A DNA stretch of 64,000 nucleotides from Edaphobacter sp. (GCF_028283685.1 NZ_JAPWKF010000007.1:124001-188000), one strand, 5' to 3'; shown: positions 51,495-60,844, counted from the stretch's first letter. The notes: generated from the sequence alone by a model not told the origin. Program-made: numbers and translations.

Positions 51495-52505
51495 ATGTCA
51501 AAGCTGACCCCAGGGAAACTTGCCGGACTGAAAGCCGTATCCGACCCGCGCGGCGTCATCGCCGCTGCCGCAATGGACCAGCGTGGCTCGCTGCAGAAGT
51601 CTCTGGCCAAGGAGCGCGGGGCCGCAGCCGATGCCCACGACCTTGAGCAGTTCAAGGTTCACGTGACCGAGGTCCTTACCAGGCACGCCTCCGCCATCCT
51701 GCTCGACCCGGAGTTCGGTCTGCCTGCCTCCAAGGTGCGCAACGGCAAGGGCCTGCTGCTCGCCTATGAGAAGACCGGCTACGATGCCGCCACGCCCGGC
51801 CGCCTGCCCGACCTGCTCGACGTCTGGAGCGTCCGTCGCCTGAAAGAGGCCGGTGCCGACTGCATCAAGATCCTTCTCTACTACACTCCCTACGAGAAGA
51901 CCTCCATCAACGATCTCAAGCATGCCTGGATCGAGCGCATCGGCGACGAGTGCCTCGCCCACGACATCCCCTTCTTCCTCGAGACGGTCGGCTACGATGC
52001 CGATGGTGGCGACGAGAAATCCCTCGCCTACGCCAAGAAGAAGCCAGAGGTCGTCTCCGGCTCCATGGCCGAGTTCGGCAAGGAGCGCTATAACGTCGAC
52101 GTCCTCAAGGTCGAAGTTCCCATCGATATGACCTTCGTCGAAGGCACCAAGGCCTTCAAGGGCGAGCGCGCCTACACCCGCGCCGAGGCTCTGCAGCACT
52201 TCCGCGACGCCGAGACCATGACACACAAGCCCTTCATCTATCTCTCGGCCGGCGTCTCCAACCCCGTCTTCATCGAGACCCTCGAACTGGCCGCCGAGTC
52301 CGGCACCAAGTTCAACGGCGTCCTCTGCGGCCGCGCCACCTGGAAGGAAGGCATTCCGATCTTCGCTAAGCAGGGCGCCAAGGCCTTCCATGAGTGGCTC
52401 GAGACCACCGGCGTCGAAAATATCGAGAACGTCAACAAGGCGCTTAAGGCCGCCAGCCCCTGGTATCTGAAGTTCGGAGCCAAGAGCATGGACGAGCTGG
52501 GCTAA
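51495..52505 (+). CDS. Tagatose-1,6-bisphosphate aldolase (LacD-like class I)
   Basis: This 336-residue aldolase cleaves ketose 1,6-bisphosphates into DHAP and glyceraldehyde 3-phosphate. The N-terminus (VIAAAAMDQRGSLQKSLAKE) and LLDPEFGLPASK are typical. DVLKVEVPIDM contains the likely Schiff-base lysine, and PFIYLSAGVSNPVFIETLEL with GVLCGRATWKEGI builds the phosphate site. LacD-type enzymes accept several stereoisomers, so it may serve as the fructose-bisphosphate aldolase here. GAGGAG precedes the ATG. No other lactose/tagatose genes are nearby, which favours a general role. Confidence 0.9.
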   Translation: MSKLTPGKLAGLKAVSDPRGVIAAAAMDQRGSLQKSLAKERGAAADAHDLEQFKVHVTEVLTRHASAILLDPEFGLPASKVRNGKGLLLAYEKTGYDAATPGRLPDLLDVWSVRRLKEAGADCIKILLYYTPYEKTSINDLKHAWIERIGDECLAHDIPFFLETVGYDADGGDEKSLAYAKKKPEVVSGSMAEFGKERYNVDVLKVEVPIDMTFVEGTKAFKGERAYTRAEALQHFRDAETMTHKPFIYLSAGVSNPVFIETLELAAESGTKFNGVLCGRATWKEGIPIFAKQGAKAFHEWLETTGVENIENVNKALKAASPWYLKFGAKSMDELG

Positions 52506-52530
52506 GCGACAACGCTCTCCGGCTTCAATT

Positions 52531-52566
52531 GAGAACGGCGGCCTGATCAGGCCGCCGTTCTCTTTG
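52531..52566 (+). terminator. Intrinsic terminator
   Basis: GAGAACGGCGGCC (52531-52543) pairs perfectly with GGCCGCCGTTCTC (52550-52562) and is followed by TTTG. It ends the aldolase transcript. Confidence 0.9.
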
Positions 52567-52687
52567 CTTTTATAAGTACTGCTATTTACATCGTCTGTAC
52601 TTCTCTCGGACAACACCTTCAAAACTTTGAAAAAATAGAGCGGGGCCGACGGGATTGCAGCCCCGCTCTTGCGAAAAATCAAACTTG

Positions 52688-54259
52688 TCAGCTCACGGTC
52701 TCACTCACCGGAGCGCGATAGCGCATATGGAGCTTCTCCATCTCGATATGAATCTGCTGGCCGTTCTGTTCCCTCTGCTCGGTCCAGCCTTCGATCACCT
52801 CAATGCAGGCGTGATCGATATAGCGCAGATTGACGCAGTGGATGTGGACCTCGCACTCCGTCTTCACCTCGTCCAGCGCCTGTGCGATACGAGGTATCGC
52901 AAGGAACGTGCCGATGCCGGAGAGATGCACGTGCGTCGCGCCCTCCTGCTCCTCCACCCGCGCATCAAGATGAGTCACCGTGTACAGCAGCCGCAGCAGC
53001 GACAGCCCCACGCCAACCATCACGCCCGTCAGCAGGTCTGTGGAAACGATCGTGATCATGGACGCGAAGTAGATCAGCACCGGAATCTTGCCGAATCGCG
53101 CCAGCTTACGAATCTCGGCCGGCTTCACCAGCTTGATGCCCACCAGGATCAGCACCGCCGCCAGGCTTGCCGTCGGGATCATGCGCAGGACAGAAGCGAA
53201 CAGCACCACCGACATCAGCATCCACACGCCGTGCAGAATCGCAGACCGCCGCGTCTCCGCGCCCGCCTGTACATTGGCCGAGCTGCGCACGATCACGCCC
53301 GTCATCGGCAAGGACCCCACAAAGCCGCACAGCATATTGCCGACGCCCTGCGCCATCAACTCGCGGTCATAGTTCGTCTTGTGCCGCGTCTGCATCTGGT
53401 CGACCGCAGCCGCCGAAAGCAGTGTCTCCGCGCTTGCGATAAACGCCAGCGCCAGGGCCGTGCCCGCCAGCGTCGACAGGCCAATTCCCTGCATCGAGCT
53501 CAGGTGCGGCAGCGAGATCATCTGCCCCAGGTTCTCCGGCACCTTCACCCGGTTCACGCTCATAGCAAAAATCTGCGCCGTCGCCGTCGCCGTCACAATG
53601 CCCAGCAAAGCACTCGGAACCAGCTTCAGCTTCGCCGGACGGAATCGCTCCCACAACACCATCACGACAATCGTGATCAGTCCCACAAGTGCGGCAGCCT
53701 CTTCTTTGCTTCCGTTCAGCGGAAACAGACCGCCGAAGATCGCCCCCCACATCGCCTTGATGTTCGCCGGACCGCTATGCTCCGGTGTGCGATCCAGTAC
53801 GACGTGGAACTGTTGAATCACAATCAGCACGCCGATACCGGCCAGCATGCCATGAATCACCTCGGGTGAGATCGCGCGAAACCAGCGCCCCGTCTTCAAC
53901 AGACCGGCCACCAGCTGTATCGCGCCCGCAACCATCAGGATCGGTCCAAGCGCCGCCACACCATGCTCGCGCACCATCTCGAACACGATCACGGCCAGTC
54001 CCGCCGCCGGGCCGGAGACCTGCAGCGGCTGTCCCGAAAGAAAGCCCACCACCAGCCCACCGATAATGCCCGTCACCAACCCCGACGCCGGGGGCATCCC
54101 CGACGCCAGCGCGATCCCCATGCACAGTGGCAGCGCTACCAGAAAGACCACCAGCGACGCCGAAAGGTCCTTCATCCACGCACCGGACGGGCGCGCAGAG
54201 CCGCCCGCCGGTGTTGTAACTTCGTGCTTTGGATTGCGGATCTCAACCGAGGTGCTCAC
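52688..54259 (-). CDS. SulP-family anion transporter with STAS domain
   Basis: This 523-residue transporter has about ten to fourteen membrane segments between residues 30 and 420 and a C-terminal STAS domain (about 430-510, HVHLSGIGTFLAIPRIAQAL). Signatures are ALPLCMGIALASGMPPASGL, QVSGPAAGLAVIVFEMV, and ASAETLLSAAAVDQM. SulP proteins carry sulfate, bicarbonate or dicarboxylates. The gene directly follows a carbonic anhydrase gene (11-bp gap), which points to bicarbonate uptake (as in BicA or DauA-type members) rather than sulfate. The stop is in a 182-bp spacer shared with the convergent aldolase. Confidence 0.92.
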   Translation of the reverse strand: MSTSVEIRNPKHEVTTPAGGSARPSGAWMKDLSASLVVFLVALPLCMGIALASGMPPASGLVTGIIGGLVVGFLSGQPLQVSGPAAGLAVIVFEMVREHGVAALGPILMVAGAIQLVAGLLKTGRWFRAISPEVIHGMLAGIGVLIVIQQFHVVLDRTPEHSGPANIKAMWGAIFGGLFPLNGSKEEAAALVGLITIVVMVLWERFRPAKLKLVPSALLGIVTATATAQIFAMSVNRVKVPENLGQMISLPHLSSMQGIGLSTLAGTALALAFIASAETLLSAAAVDQMQTRHKTNYDRELMAQGVGNMLCGFVGSLPMTGVIVRSSANVQAGAETRRSAILHGVWMLMSVVLFASVLRMIPTASLAAVLILVGIKLVKPAEIRKLARFGKIPVLIYFASMITIVSTDLLTGVMVGVGLSLLRLLYTVTHLDARVEEQEGATHVHLSGIGTFLAIPRIAQALDEVKTECEVHIHCVNLRYIDHACIEVIEGWTEQREQNGQQIHIEMEKLHMRYRAPVSETVS

Positions 54260-54270
54260 GTTACGTCTCC

Positions 54271-54960
54271 TTAAGCAATCTTCCGTTCGTCCCGCACGCC
54301 AGCCTCAATGACGGGCTGATCTTCAGGAAGTAGAGCAACGAAGCTTCCCTTCTCGGTATCGAAGCGGCGGATCCCTCCGCTGCCAATGTCGTACATCCAT
54401 CCATGAACCTTCAGCGTCCCGCGGCGCATCGCCTCGTACACCGCTGGATGCGCCTTCAGGTTCTCCACCTGCGCGATGACATTCAGTTCAGCCAGAAGCG
54501 CCAGCTTCTCCTGAAAGGGCAGCGCCTCCGCGTCCTTCACCGAGGCGAGCCTTCCGCGCGACGACGCGCCGGCATTCTCCAGCCACGCCTTCACCACCGG
54601 CAACGACTCCAGCTGCTCCATGTGCAGCATGCCCTTCATCGCGCCACAGTCCGAGTGGCCACAGATAATGACATCGGCGACATTCAGCACGCGGATGGCA
54701 TACTCCACCGTCGCCGCCACACCGCTCGATGCCTCGCCGGGGACAGGAACAAGGTTGCCCGCATTACGAATCGGAAACAGGACACCCGGCTCGCACTGCA
54801 TGATCATCTCTGGCATCACGCGTGAATCCGAGCAGCAGATAAACAGCGCCTGCGGCTGCTGTCCGGTGGACAGCTTCTCAAAAAGCTCGGAATGCTGGGG
54901 AAAGACTTTGGAACGGAATTTGGCGTAACCATCAATCAACTGCTGCATAATCTTCTCCAT
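54271..54960 (-). CDS. Beta-class carbonic anhydrase
   Basis: This 229-residue zinc enzyme interconverts CO2 and bicarbonate. The zinc ligands are visible: Cys43 in CCSDSRVMPE, and His102 and Cys105 in ICGHSDCGAM; Asp45 and Arg47 form the catalytic dyad. The gene lies upstream of SulP in the same unit. It probably feeds or drains the bicarbonate pool moved by the transporter. The start ATG 54960 could also be ATG 54948 (MQQLID). Confidence 0.95.
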   Translation of the reverse strand: MEKIMQQLIDGYAKFRSKVFPQHSELFEKLSTGQQPQALFICCSDSRVMPEMIMQCEPGVLFPIRNAGNLVPVPGEASSGVAATVEYAIRVLNVADVIICGHSDCGAMKGMLHMEQLESLPVVKAWLENAGASSRGRLASVKDAEALPFQEKLALLAELNVIAQVENLKAHPAVYEAMRRGTLKVHGWMYDIGSGGIRRFDTEKGSFVALLPEDQPVIEAGVRDERKIA

Positions 54961-55119
54961 GGACTGACCTGAAGCAGGGCATCAGGAACAGCCATCGGTA
55001 CTTCGCTGAAGGGGTTTCATCGAAACTGCCGTCTGGCGGCTCTTGAGAGGGTCAGGCGCTCACGCAATGTGCGGAAGCAGCTGCCCCTGTCGCACGATGA
55101 AGTTCTGCGAGGGGTGTGA

Positions 55120-55545
55120 TTATGCAGCGATAGGAGGAGCGCGTCCAAGCCCGGGCGCACGAGGTGCAGCTCCCAGGGCAATGACATTCTGATCAGCCAG
55201 CGGCTCCGTCAATCCGTCCGGGCGGACGAGGCGAAGCATGGCGGTCGCAATAGCACCCTGGATGTGCGTTCCCGCACCAGGATGGCCCTGCGACAGCATG
55301 ACCTTCGGAGCATGATCTGCAAACGAGTGATCGAAATGCGCCACGACCACCGTCGCCGAGCTCTCGCTCTCACTGCGCGACGATCCTGCTCTCCGTGTGG
55401 AGTGAACAGGAATGTGCGAGTAGTTCAAACGCGTGTGCTGGAAGACATGCTGGCCGTGCAGAATCCCCAAAAAGCACAGGAGGTTGAGACCGAGGAAGAT
55501 AGCCCCGAGTAGCAACCGATCCGAGATGGCTTTATGACGATTCAT
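55120..55545 (-). CDS. Small membrane-anchored protein of unknown function
   Basis: This 141-residue frame has one N-terminal hydrophobic helix (LLLGAIFLGLNLLCFLGILH) followed by a His-rich, polar segment (GQHVFQHTRLNYSHIPVHST, later VVVAHFDHSFADHAP). AAGGTG precedes ATG 55545, and a promoter-like sequence with a perfect palindrome lies upstream, which supports a real gene. His-rich periplasmic segments can bind metals. No family is recognised. It is followed by 159 bp without a gene and then the carbonic anhydrase gene on the same strand. Confidence 0.45.
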   Translation of the reverse strand: MNRHKAISDRLLLGAIFLGLNLLCFLGILHGQHVFQHTRLNYSHIPVHSTRRAGSSRSESESSATVVVAHFDHSFADHAPKVMLSQGHPGAGTHIQGAIATAMLRLVRPDGLTEPLADQNVIALGAAPRAPGLGRAPPIAA

Positions 55546-55549
55546 GACA

Positions 55550-55588
55550 CCTTAGGGAGGAGTCTACCCTAAGGCAAGCCCTTGTCAA
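55550..55588 (-). promoter_or_regulatory. Promoter with palindromic operator around the -10 box
   Basis: On the minus strand TTGACA (55583-55588) and TAGACT (55561-55566) are 16 bp apart. CCTTAGGG (55550-55557) and CCCTAAGG (55567-55574) form a perfect inverted repeat that exactly brackets the -10 element. This is a typical place for a dimeric repressor or a MerR-type activator. Confidence 0.5.
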
Positions 55589-55662
55589 CTGTCAGCCGTC
55601 CCTATCTTTCGGTCATTTCTATCGGTTACCAATTCGCGGTCACAACAATTTACCCGGCACTC

Positions 55663-55691
55663 AAAAAAGAAAAGCGGCCCGAAGGCCGCTT
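55663..55691 (-). terminator. Intrinsic terminator of guaA
   Basis: AAGCGGCC (55672-55679) pairs with GGCCGCTT (55684-55691) around CGAA; on the minus strand it is followed by a T-rich tract. It starts 3 nt after the guaA stop codon. Confidence 0.9.
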
Positions 55692-55694
55692 CTC

Positions 55695-57254
55695 TTACTC
55701 CCACTCGATCGTTCCCGGTGGCTTCGAGGTAATGTCGTACACCACGCGATTGATCCCGCGTATCTCGCTGACGATACGGCTCGATATAGTGCGTAACACC
55801 TCATACGGCAGCGGCGCCCAATCGGCCGTCATGCCGTCCTCGCTCTCCACCGCGCGGATCGCACAGGTGTACGCGTAGGTTCTCTGGTCGCCCATCACGC
55901 CAACGCTCTTCACCGGCAACAGGACCGCAAAGCTCTGCCACACCTTGCGATAAAGCCCCGCTTTCTTGATCTCGGTCACGACGATCTCGTCCGCCTCCTG
56001 AAGCAGCGCCACACGATCGGCCGTCACTTCACCCAAAATACGTACCGCCAGGCCCGGTCCGGGGAACGGCTGACGCTCCAGGATCTCCTCCGGCATACCC
56101 AGGTCGCGGCCAATCCGCCGCACCTCGTCCTTGAAGAGGTCGCGCAGCGGCTCGATCAGCTTCAGCTTCATATCGTCCGGCAGGCCACCGACATTGTGGT
56201 GACTCTTGATGGTGTGCGAAGGCCCATGCACGCTCGACGACTCGATCACGTCCGGATACAGGGTTCCCTGCACCAGCCACGCCACCTCTTCACCCGAGCT
56301 CTTCTCGGCCTGAAATATCTTCCCGGCCTCATCGTCGAACACCGCGATGAACTCGTTGCCGATGATCTTGCGCTTCTTCTCCGGGTCAGTCACGCCGGCC
56401 AGCTTCGTCAGAAAGCGCTCACCCGCATCCACGGCCACGACGTTCAGCCCCAGCCCCTCGCGCATCGTCTTCTGCACCTTGGCGAACTCTTCCTTGCGCA
56501 GCACGCCGTTGTTCACGAAGATGCACGTCAGCCGGTCGCCGATCGCCTTGGCCACCAGCACCGCAGCCACCGACGAGTCCACGCCGCCGCTCAGCCCGCA
56601 GATCGCATGACCATCGCCAACCTGCGCCTTGATCTTCTTCACCGTCGACTGGATAAAGTGCTCCGGCGTCCAGTCCGCCTTGGCTCCGCAGATGTCGATG
56701 CAGAAGTTCTTCAGCAGCTCCATGCCCTGGCGCGTATGTGCGACCTCGGGATGAAACTGCACCGCCCACATCTTCCGCTCTTCATTCGCTATACCCGCGA
56801 CAGCGTTCGACGTCTTCGCCGTCAGCCTGAAGCCCTCAGGCAGCTCCTTCGCCTCGTCGCCATGCGACATCCATACATCCAGCGTCTGCGGCAGGCCGCG
56901 GAACAGCGGAGTCTCCTCGATCACCGTCACCTGCGCATGGCCGTACTCCCGTGCCGGCGCGGACTCCACCTTGCCGCCGAGGTGATACGTCATGAACTGG
57001 AGGCCATAGCAGATGCCCAGTACCGGCAGCTCCATCTTGAGCACCGCCGGATCGGCCGCAGGAGCATCGGCGTCGTAAACCGAGCTCGGTCCGCCGGAGA
57101 GAATGATGCCCTTCGGCTTCAGCTCCCGAACCTTCTCCAGCGGAGTCGTACAGGGCAGCACAACCGAAAATACGTTGAACTCGCGGATACGCCGCGCAAT
57201 CAGCTGCGTATACTGCGACCCAAAATCAAGGATGACGATCGTAGAGGTGTCCAC
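55695..57254 (-). CDS. guaA: GMP synthase (glutamine-hydrolysing)
   Basis: Converts XMP to GMP using glutamine and ATP. The 519-residue protein has the class I amidotransferase domain first, with the catalytic cysteine in [11 protein letters not shown] and the His/Glu of [11 protein letters not shown]. The ATP-pyrophosphatase domain follows with the PP-loop [12 protein letters not shown], and the C-terminal dimer domain ends [13 protein letters not shown]. The start is GTG 57254, with no Shine-Dalgarno sequence; a -10-like TACACT ends 6 nt before it. It lies downstream of the membrane protein gene that follows leuS. Confidence 0.97.
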   Translation of the reverse strand: MDTSTIVILDFGSQYTQLIARRIREFNVFSVVLPCTTPLEKVRELKPKGIILSGGPSSVYDADAPAADPAVLKMELPVLGICYGLQFMTYHLGGKVESAPAREYGHAQVTVIEETPLFRGLPQTLDVWMSHGDEAKELPEGFRLTAKTSNAVAGIANEERKMWAVQFHPEVAHTRQGMELLKNFCIDICGAKADWTPEHFIQSTVKKIKAQVGDGHAICGLSGGVDSSVAAVLVAKAIGDRLTCIFVNNGVLRKEEFAKVQKTMREGLGLNVVAVDAGERFLTKLAGVTDPEKKRKIIGNEFIAVFDDEAGKIFQAEKSSGEEVAWLVQGTLYPDVIESSSVHGPSHTIKSHHNVGGLPDDMKLKLIEPLRDLFKDEVRRIGRDLGMPEEILERQPFPGPGLAVRILGEVTADRVALLQEADEIVVTEIKKAGLYRKVWQSFAVLLPVKSVGVMGDQRTYAYTCAIRAVESEDGMTADWAPLPYEVLRTISSRIVSEIRGINRVVYDITSKPPGTIEWE

Positions 57255-57260
57255 ACTACA

Positions 57261-57291
57261 AGTGTAAACGGCGCCACTCCGTCGCGATCAA
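57261..57291 (-). promoter_or_regulatory. Candidate promoter of leaderless guaA transcript
   Basis: On the minus strand TACACT (57261-57266) lies 6 nt before the GTG start. TTGATC (57286-57291) gives a 19-bp spacer. It overlaps the end of the upstream membrane protein gene. Confidence 0.4.
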
Positions 57292-58232
57292 TGTTCCTCG
57301 TACGCCTTCCACAGCCGCAGATACCCCAGCAGCCGCGCCACATGAAAGAAGTCCGAAGCCGCCAGGTACAGCACCCCGTCCGCGGCCCACCAGATGCCAA
57401 GGAACTCCGGCGTGGTAATGCTCTCAAAAGGCAGCGGGGTCGAGGAGAAGACCAGCGCCAGCACAATCAGCGCGATCTTCACAATCCCCATCACCAGGTT
57501 GATCTCTACCAGCTTGCTCTTCAGCTTGCCCAGCCGGAACGCCCCGGCCAGCGCGGCCCCCGGCCCCTCGTCGCGCAGCATCGCCAGCAGCGGAGCCACA
57601 CTGAATCCCCAGCTGACGATCGCCCACAGGGTAAACAGGCCGATCGTCGCGATGATCGTCAGTGCGAAGTAGCCCACCAGGTTTGGGTCTCCACCACGCG
57701 CCAGCGGATTCGTTACCGTCACCCGCGCCGCGCCCTGCAGGCAGGCAAACCACACGCCGAAGCTCGCCAACAGCGCCACCACGCGAATCGCCTGCAGCAC
57801 CATCAGCGTGAATGGCCGCGCCTTCAGGCTCGGGTCGATCTTCCGCAGCACCACGGTTCGCCCCAGCGCCGACCACACCGACCAAGTCACCAGCAGCAGC
57901 GGCCCCAGCCACTTCGCCTCGGCCATCACAGGCGGCAGCAGCACATCCATCGCCTGCGCCAGCGTCTGGGCAGCCTTCATCGGCTGAGTCACCGTCATCG
58001 CCTCGAGGCCGTGAATATCCAGCGGCACACTCGCCACAATCCGCGATCCCACACGCCACAACAGCCACAGCGCAGGAATGCCGTAGATCCATCTCCACAG
58101 CACCTCGTACAGCGTCAGCAGCGGACGCTTCCAGCACTCCTCCAGCACCCGAACAAACGACTGCGTCGCCCGAACATCACCGCCCGCAACGGCAACGATC
58201 GTCCCCTGCCCGTCGTTAAAAGAACCGGCCAC
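57288..58232 (-). CDS. Integral membrane protein of unknown function
   Basis: This 314-residue protein has about six hydrophobic segments (for example WIYGIPALWLLWRVGSRIVA, LLLVTWSVWSALGRTVVL, YFALTIIATIGLFTLWAIVS, IVKIALIVLALVFSSTPL). The start is GTG 58232, which shares a base with the leuS stop codon (TAGTG), so its translation should be coupled to leuS. The C-terminus (FFHVARLLGYLRLWKAYEEH) is polar. I recognise no family; similar proteins seem limited to Acidobacteria. Confidence 0.75.
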   Translation of the reverse strand: MAGSFNDGQGTIVAVAGGDVRATQSFVRVLEECWKRPLLTLYEVLWRWIYGIPALWLLWRVGSRIVASVPLDIHGLEAMTVTQPMKAAQTLAQAMDVLLPPVMAEAKWLGPLLLVTWSVWSALGRTVVLRKIDPSLKARPFTLMVLQAIRVVALLASFGVWFACLQGAARVTVTNPLARGGDPNLVGYFALTIIATIGLFTLWAIVSWGFSVAPLLAMLRDEGPGAALAGAFRLGKLKSKLVEINLVMGIVKIALIVLALVFSSTPLPFESITTPEFLGIWWAADGVLYLAASDFFHVARLLGYLRLWKAYEEH

Positions 58233-60844
58233 TACTTCACCACGAGATTCACAAGCTTGTTCGGCACTACGATCACTTTGACCACGGTCTTCCCTTCAAT
58301 ACGCGCCTTCACCTTCTCATCTGACGAAGCTGCGGCCTTTACGGCATCATCGTTGCTGCCCGCGGCGACCTTCACCACGTTCACCAGCTTGCCGTTCACC
58401 TGCACCGGAATCTCGATCTCATTCTCCCGTGCCAGATCCTCATCCGCCACCGGCCACGCCGCCCGGAAGACCACGCCCTCGCCGCCCATCTGCTCCCACA
58501 TCTCAGCCGCAAAGAACGGCGCAAACGGAGCCAGCAGCAGCACAAGATTGCGGAAGATCTCCGCCACGGCAGCAGGCGAAACCTCGCCCGCATCCATCGC
58601 CGCCTCGGTCGCAACAATCTCGTTGATCAGCGTCATAATCGCCGCAATCGACGTGTTGAAGTGCCACCGTCCGCCAAAGTCCTGCGTCACCTTCGCAATC
58701 GTCTGGTGCAGTTTCCTCAGCAACTTCTGATCGGTCTGCGTACGGCTAGCCAGCTGCGGCGACTGCCCCTCCCGCACCAGCTCCGCATACTTCGTCGCCA
58801 GCCGGTGCACGCGCCCCAGGAAGCGGCTGATGCCTGCAACGCCCTCCTCCTGCCACTCCAGATCACGGTCCGGCGGCGCCGCGAACAACGCATACATCCT
58901 CGTCGCATCCGCGCCATACTTCTCAATCATCAGGTCCGGCGAGACCACGTTGCCCTTCGACTTCGACATCTTCGCGCCGTCCTTGATCACCATGCCCTGC
59001 GTAAACAACCGCTCCGCAGGCTCATCGTTCTTGATCAGGCCAAGATCGCGCATCACCTTCGTCCAGAACCGCGAGTAGATCAGGTGCAGAATCGCGTGCT
59101 CCACGCCGCCGATGTACTGGTCGATCGGGAACCAGTAGTTCGCCTTCTCGCTCGCAAACGGAACCGTGCTGTCCTTTGCATCCGTGTAGCGGTAGAAGTA
59201 CCAGCTCGAATCGACGAACGTATCCATCGTGTCCGTCTCGCGCTTCGCCGGTCCGCCGCACACCGGGCACGTCGTGTTCAGGAAGTCAGCCACCTTGCCC
59301 AGCGGCGAACCGCCCTCCTGCGTAATCTCGATCTGCTCCGGCAACAGCACCGGCAGCGCGCTCTCCGGCAACGCCACCACGCCGCCTGCTTCTACGCCCG
59401 CATGCCCGTTCTGGCAGTACACCATCGGGATCGGCGTGCCCCAGTAACGCTGACGGCTCACGCCCCAGTCCTTCAGGCGATACGTCACCGTCGGCTCGCC
59501 AAAGCCCTGCTCCTTCGCCAGCGACGAGAGCTTCTGCTGTGCATCCACGCAGCCCAGGCCATCCCACTCGCCGGAGTTGATCAGCACCGCATCCTCTTCC
59601 GCCGTAAACGGAAGCTCAGGTTCGCCACCATCCTTCGGCGCGATCACCCGCTTGATCTCCAGCCCATACTTCGTCGCAAACTCGAAGTCGCGTTCATCAT
59701 GCGCCGGAACGCTCATAATCGCGCCCGTGCCATAGTCCGCCAGAATGTAGTTGCCCACCCAGATCGGAACCTTCACGCCATTGAACGGATTCACCGCGAA
59801 CCGGCCCGTGTTCACGCCATGCTTCTCGATCGCTCCCAACGCATCAGACTCGCGCGCCTTCTTCTGCTCCTCCAGCAGCGCCTCGACCTTCGCCGCCAGC
59901 TCCGCATCCTCGGCAGCAAATGCCTTCGCCACCGCATGTTCCGGAGCAAGCTGCACCGACGTCGCGCCAAAGATCGTATCCACGCGCGTCGTAAACACCG
60001 TAATCGCTTTACAGGTGTCATCCTGAACGGATCCTGAGCGAACGGAGTGAGTCGAAGGAGAAGTCGAAGGACCTGCGGTTACTGCAGAAGCCCCGTCGAC
60101 CGCAAAGTCCACCAGCGCGCCTTCGCTCCGTCCGATCCAGTTGCGCTGCATCGTGCGCACCTTCTCCGGCCAGCCCTCCAGCTTGTCCAGGCCTTCCACC
60201 AGCTCATCGGCGTACTTCGTAATCTTCAGGAACCACTGCGTCAGGTCGCGCAGCTCGACGATCGTCTCCTCGTGCCGCCAGCAACGGCCGTTGATGACCT
60301 GCTCGTTCGCCAGAACCGTCTGGCAGTCCGGGCACCAGTTCACCTTGCTCTTCTTGCGATACGCCAGGCCCTTCTCGAACATCTTCAGGAAGAACCACTG
60401 GTTCCACCGGTAGTAGTCCGGCAGACAGGTCGTCACCTCGTTCGCCCAGTCGTAGCTCAATCCCATCCGCCGCATCTGCGTCTTCATCGCGGCGATATTC
60501 TTCAGCGTCCACTCGCGCGGCGGCGTGTTGTTCTTCAGAGCCGCGTTCTCCGCAGGCAAACCGAACGCATCCCATCCCATCGGGTGCAGCACGTTGTAAC
60601 CGCGCATCCACATATGCCGCGCCAGCGCATCGCCGATCGAGTAGTTCCGCACATGCCCCATGTGCAACTGGCCACTGGGATACGGCAGCATCTCCAGGCA
60701 GTAATATTTCGGCTTGCCCGAATCGTGCCCTTCGGCGGCATACAGCGCAGGATCGGCGTCCCACCGCGCCTGCCACTTGGGCTCAATCGCTGCTGGGTTA
60801 TATCGTCCGTCGCGCTCGTTCTCGTCTTTCACCATCTCGGCCAT
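58232..60844 (-). CDS. leuS: Leucyl-tRNA synthetase
   Basis: This 870-residue class I synthetase charges tRNA-Leu. The HIGH-type motif is HMGH (residues 61-64) after LEMLPYPSGQL, KMSKS is in GAKMSKSKGNVV, and the editing domain (with VFTTRVDTIFGATSVQLAPE) removes mischarged amino acids. WFLKITKYADELVEGLDKLE and DWGVSRQRYWGTPIPMVYC are also diagnostic. Just before VFTTRVDT sits an extra segment, STSPSTHSVRSGSVQDDT (about residues 256-276), encoded by an inserted genomic repeat that keeps the frame. The gene is followed by a coupled membrane protein gene. Confidence 0.97.
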   Translation of the reverse strand: MAEMVKDENERDGRYNPAAIEPKWQARWDADPALYAAEGHDSGKPKYYCLEMLPYPSGQLHMGHVRNYSIGDALARHMWMRGYNVLHPMGWDAFGLPAENAALKNNTPPREWTLKNIAAMKTQMRRMGLSYDWANEVTTCLPDYYRWNQWFFLKMFEKGLAYRKKSKVNWCPDCQTVLANEQVINGRCWRHEETIVELRDLTQWFLKITKYADELVEGLDKLEGWPEKVRTMQRNWIGRSEGALVDFAVDGASAVTAGPSTSPSTHSVRSGSVQDDTCKAITVFTTRVDTIFGATSVQLAPEHAVAKAFAAEDAELAAKVEALLEEQKKARESDALGAIEKHGVNTGRFAVNPFNGVKVPIWVGNYILADYGTGAIMSVPAHDERDFEFATKYGLEIKRVIAPKDGGEPELPFTAEEDAVLINSGEWDGLGCVDAQQKLSSLAKEQGFGEPTVTYRLKDWGVSRQRYWGTPIPMVYCQNGHAGVEAGGVVALPESALPVLLPEQIEITQEGGSPLGKVADFLNTTCPVCGGPAKRETDTMDTFVDSSWYFYRYTDAKDSTVPFASEKANYWFPIDQYIGGVEHAILHLIYSRFWTKVMRDLGLIKNDEPAERLFTQGMVIKDGAKMSKSKGNVVSPDLMIEKYGADATRMYALFAAPPDRDLEWQEEGVAGISRFLGRVHRLATKYAELVREGQSPQLASRTQTDQKLLRKLHQTIAKVTQDFGGRWHFNTSIAAIMTLINEIVATEAAMDAGEVSPAAVAEIFRNLVLLLAPFAPFFAAEMWEQMGGEGVVFRAAWPVADEDLARENEIEIPVQVNGKLVNVVKVAAGSNDDAVKAAASSDEKVKARIEGKTVVKVIVVPNKLVNLVVK
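60016..60076. repeat. Dispersed repeat element inserted in frame in leuS
   Basis: The stretch starts TGTCATCCTGAACGG and ends GAGTCGAAGG...GGACCTGC, the form of short intergenic repeats common in acidobacterial genomes. Internal duplications (GTCGAAGG twice) are visible. A related element (GTCATTCCGAGAG...) occurs at 63281 and another (GTCATCCCAACCGAAG) at 63493. Confidence 0.7.

Noticed and set aside
56196-58730. Open frame of 844 codons on the plus strand opposite guaA, the membrane protein gene and leuS
   Set aside because: It spans three real minus-strand genes and has Arg/His-rich nonsense composition.
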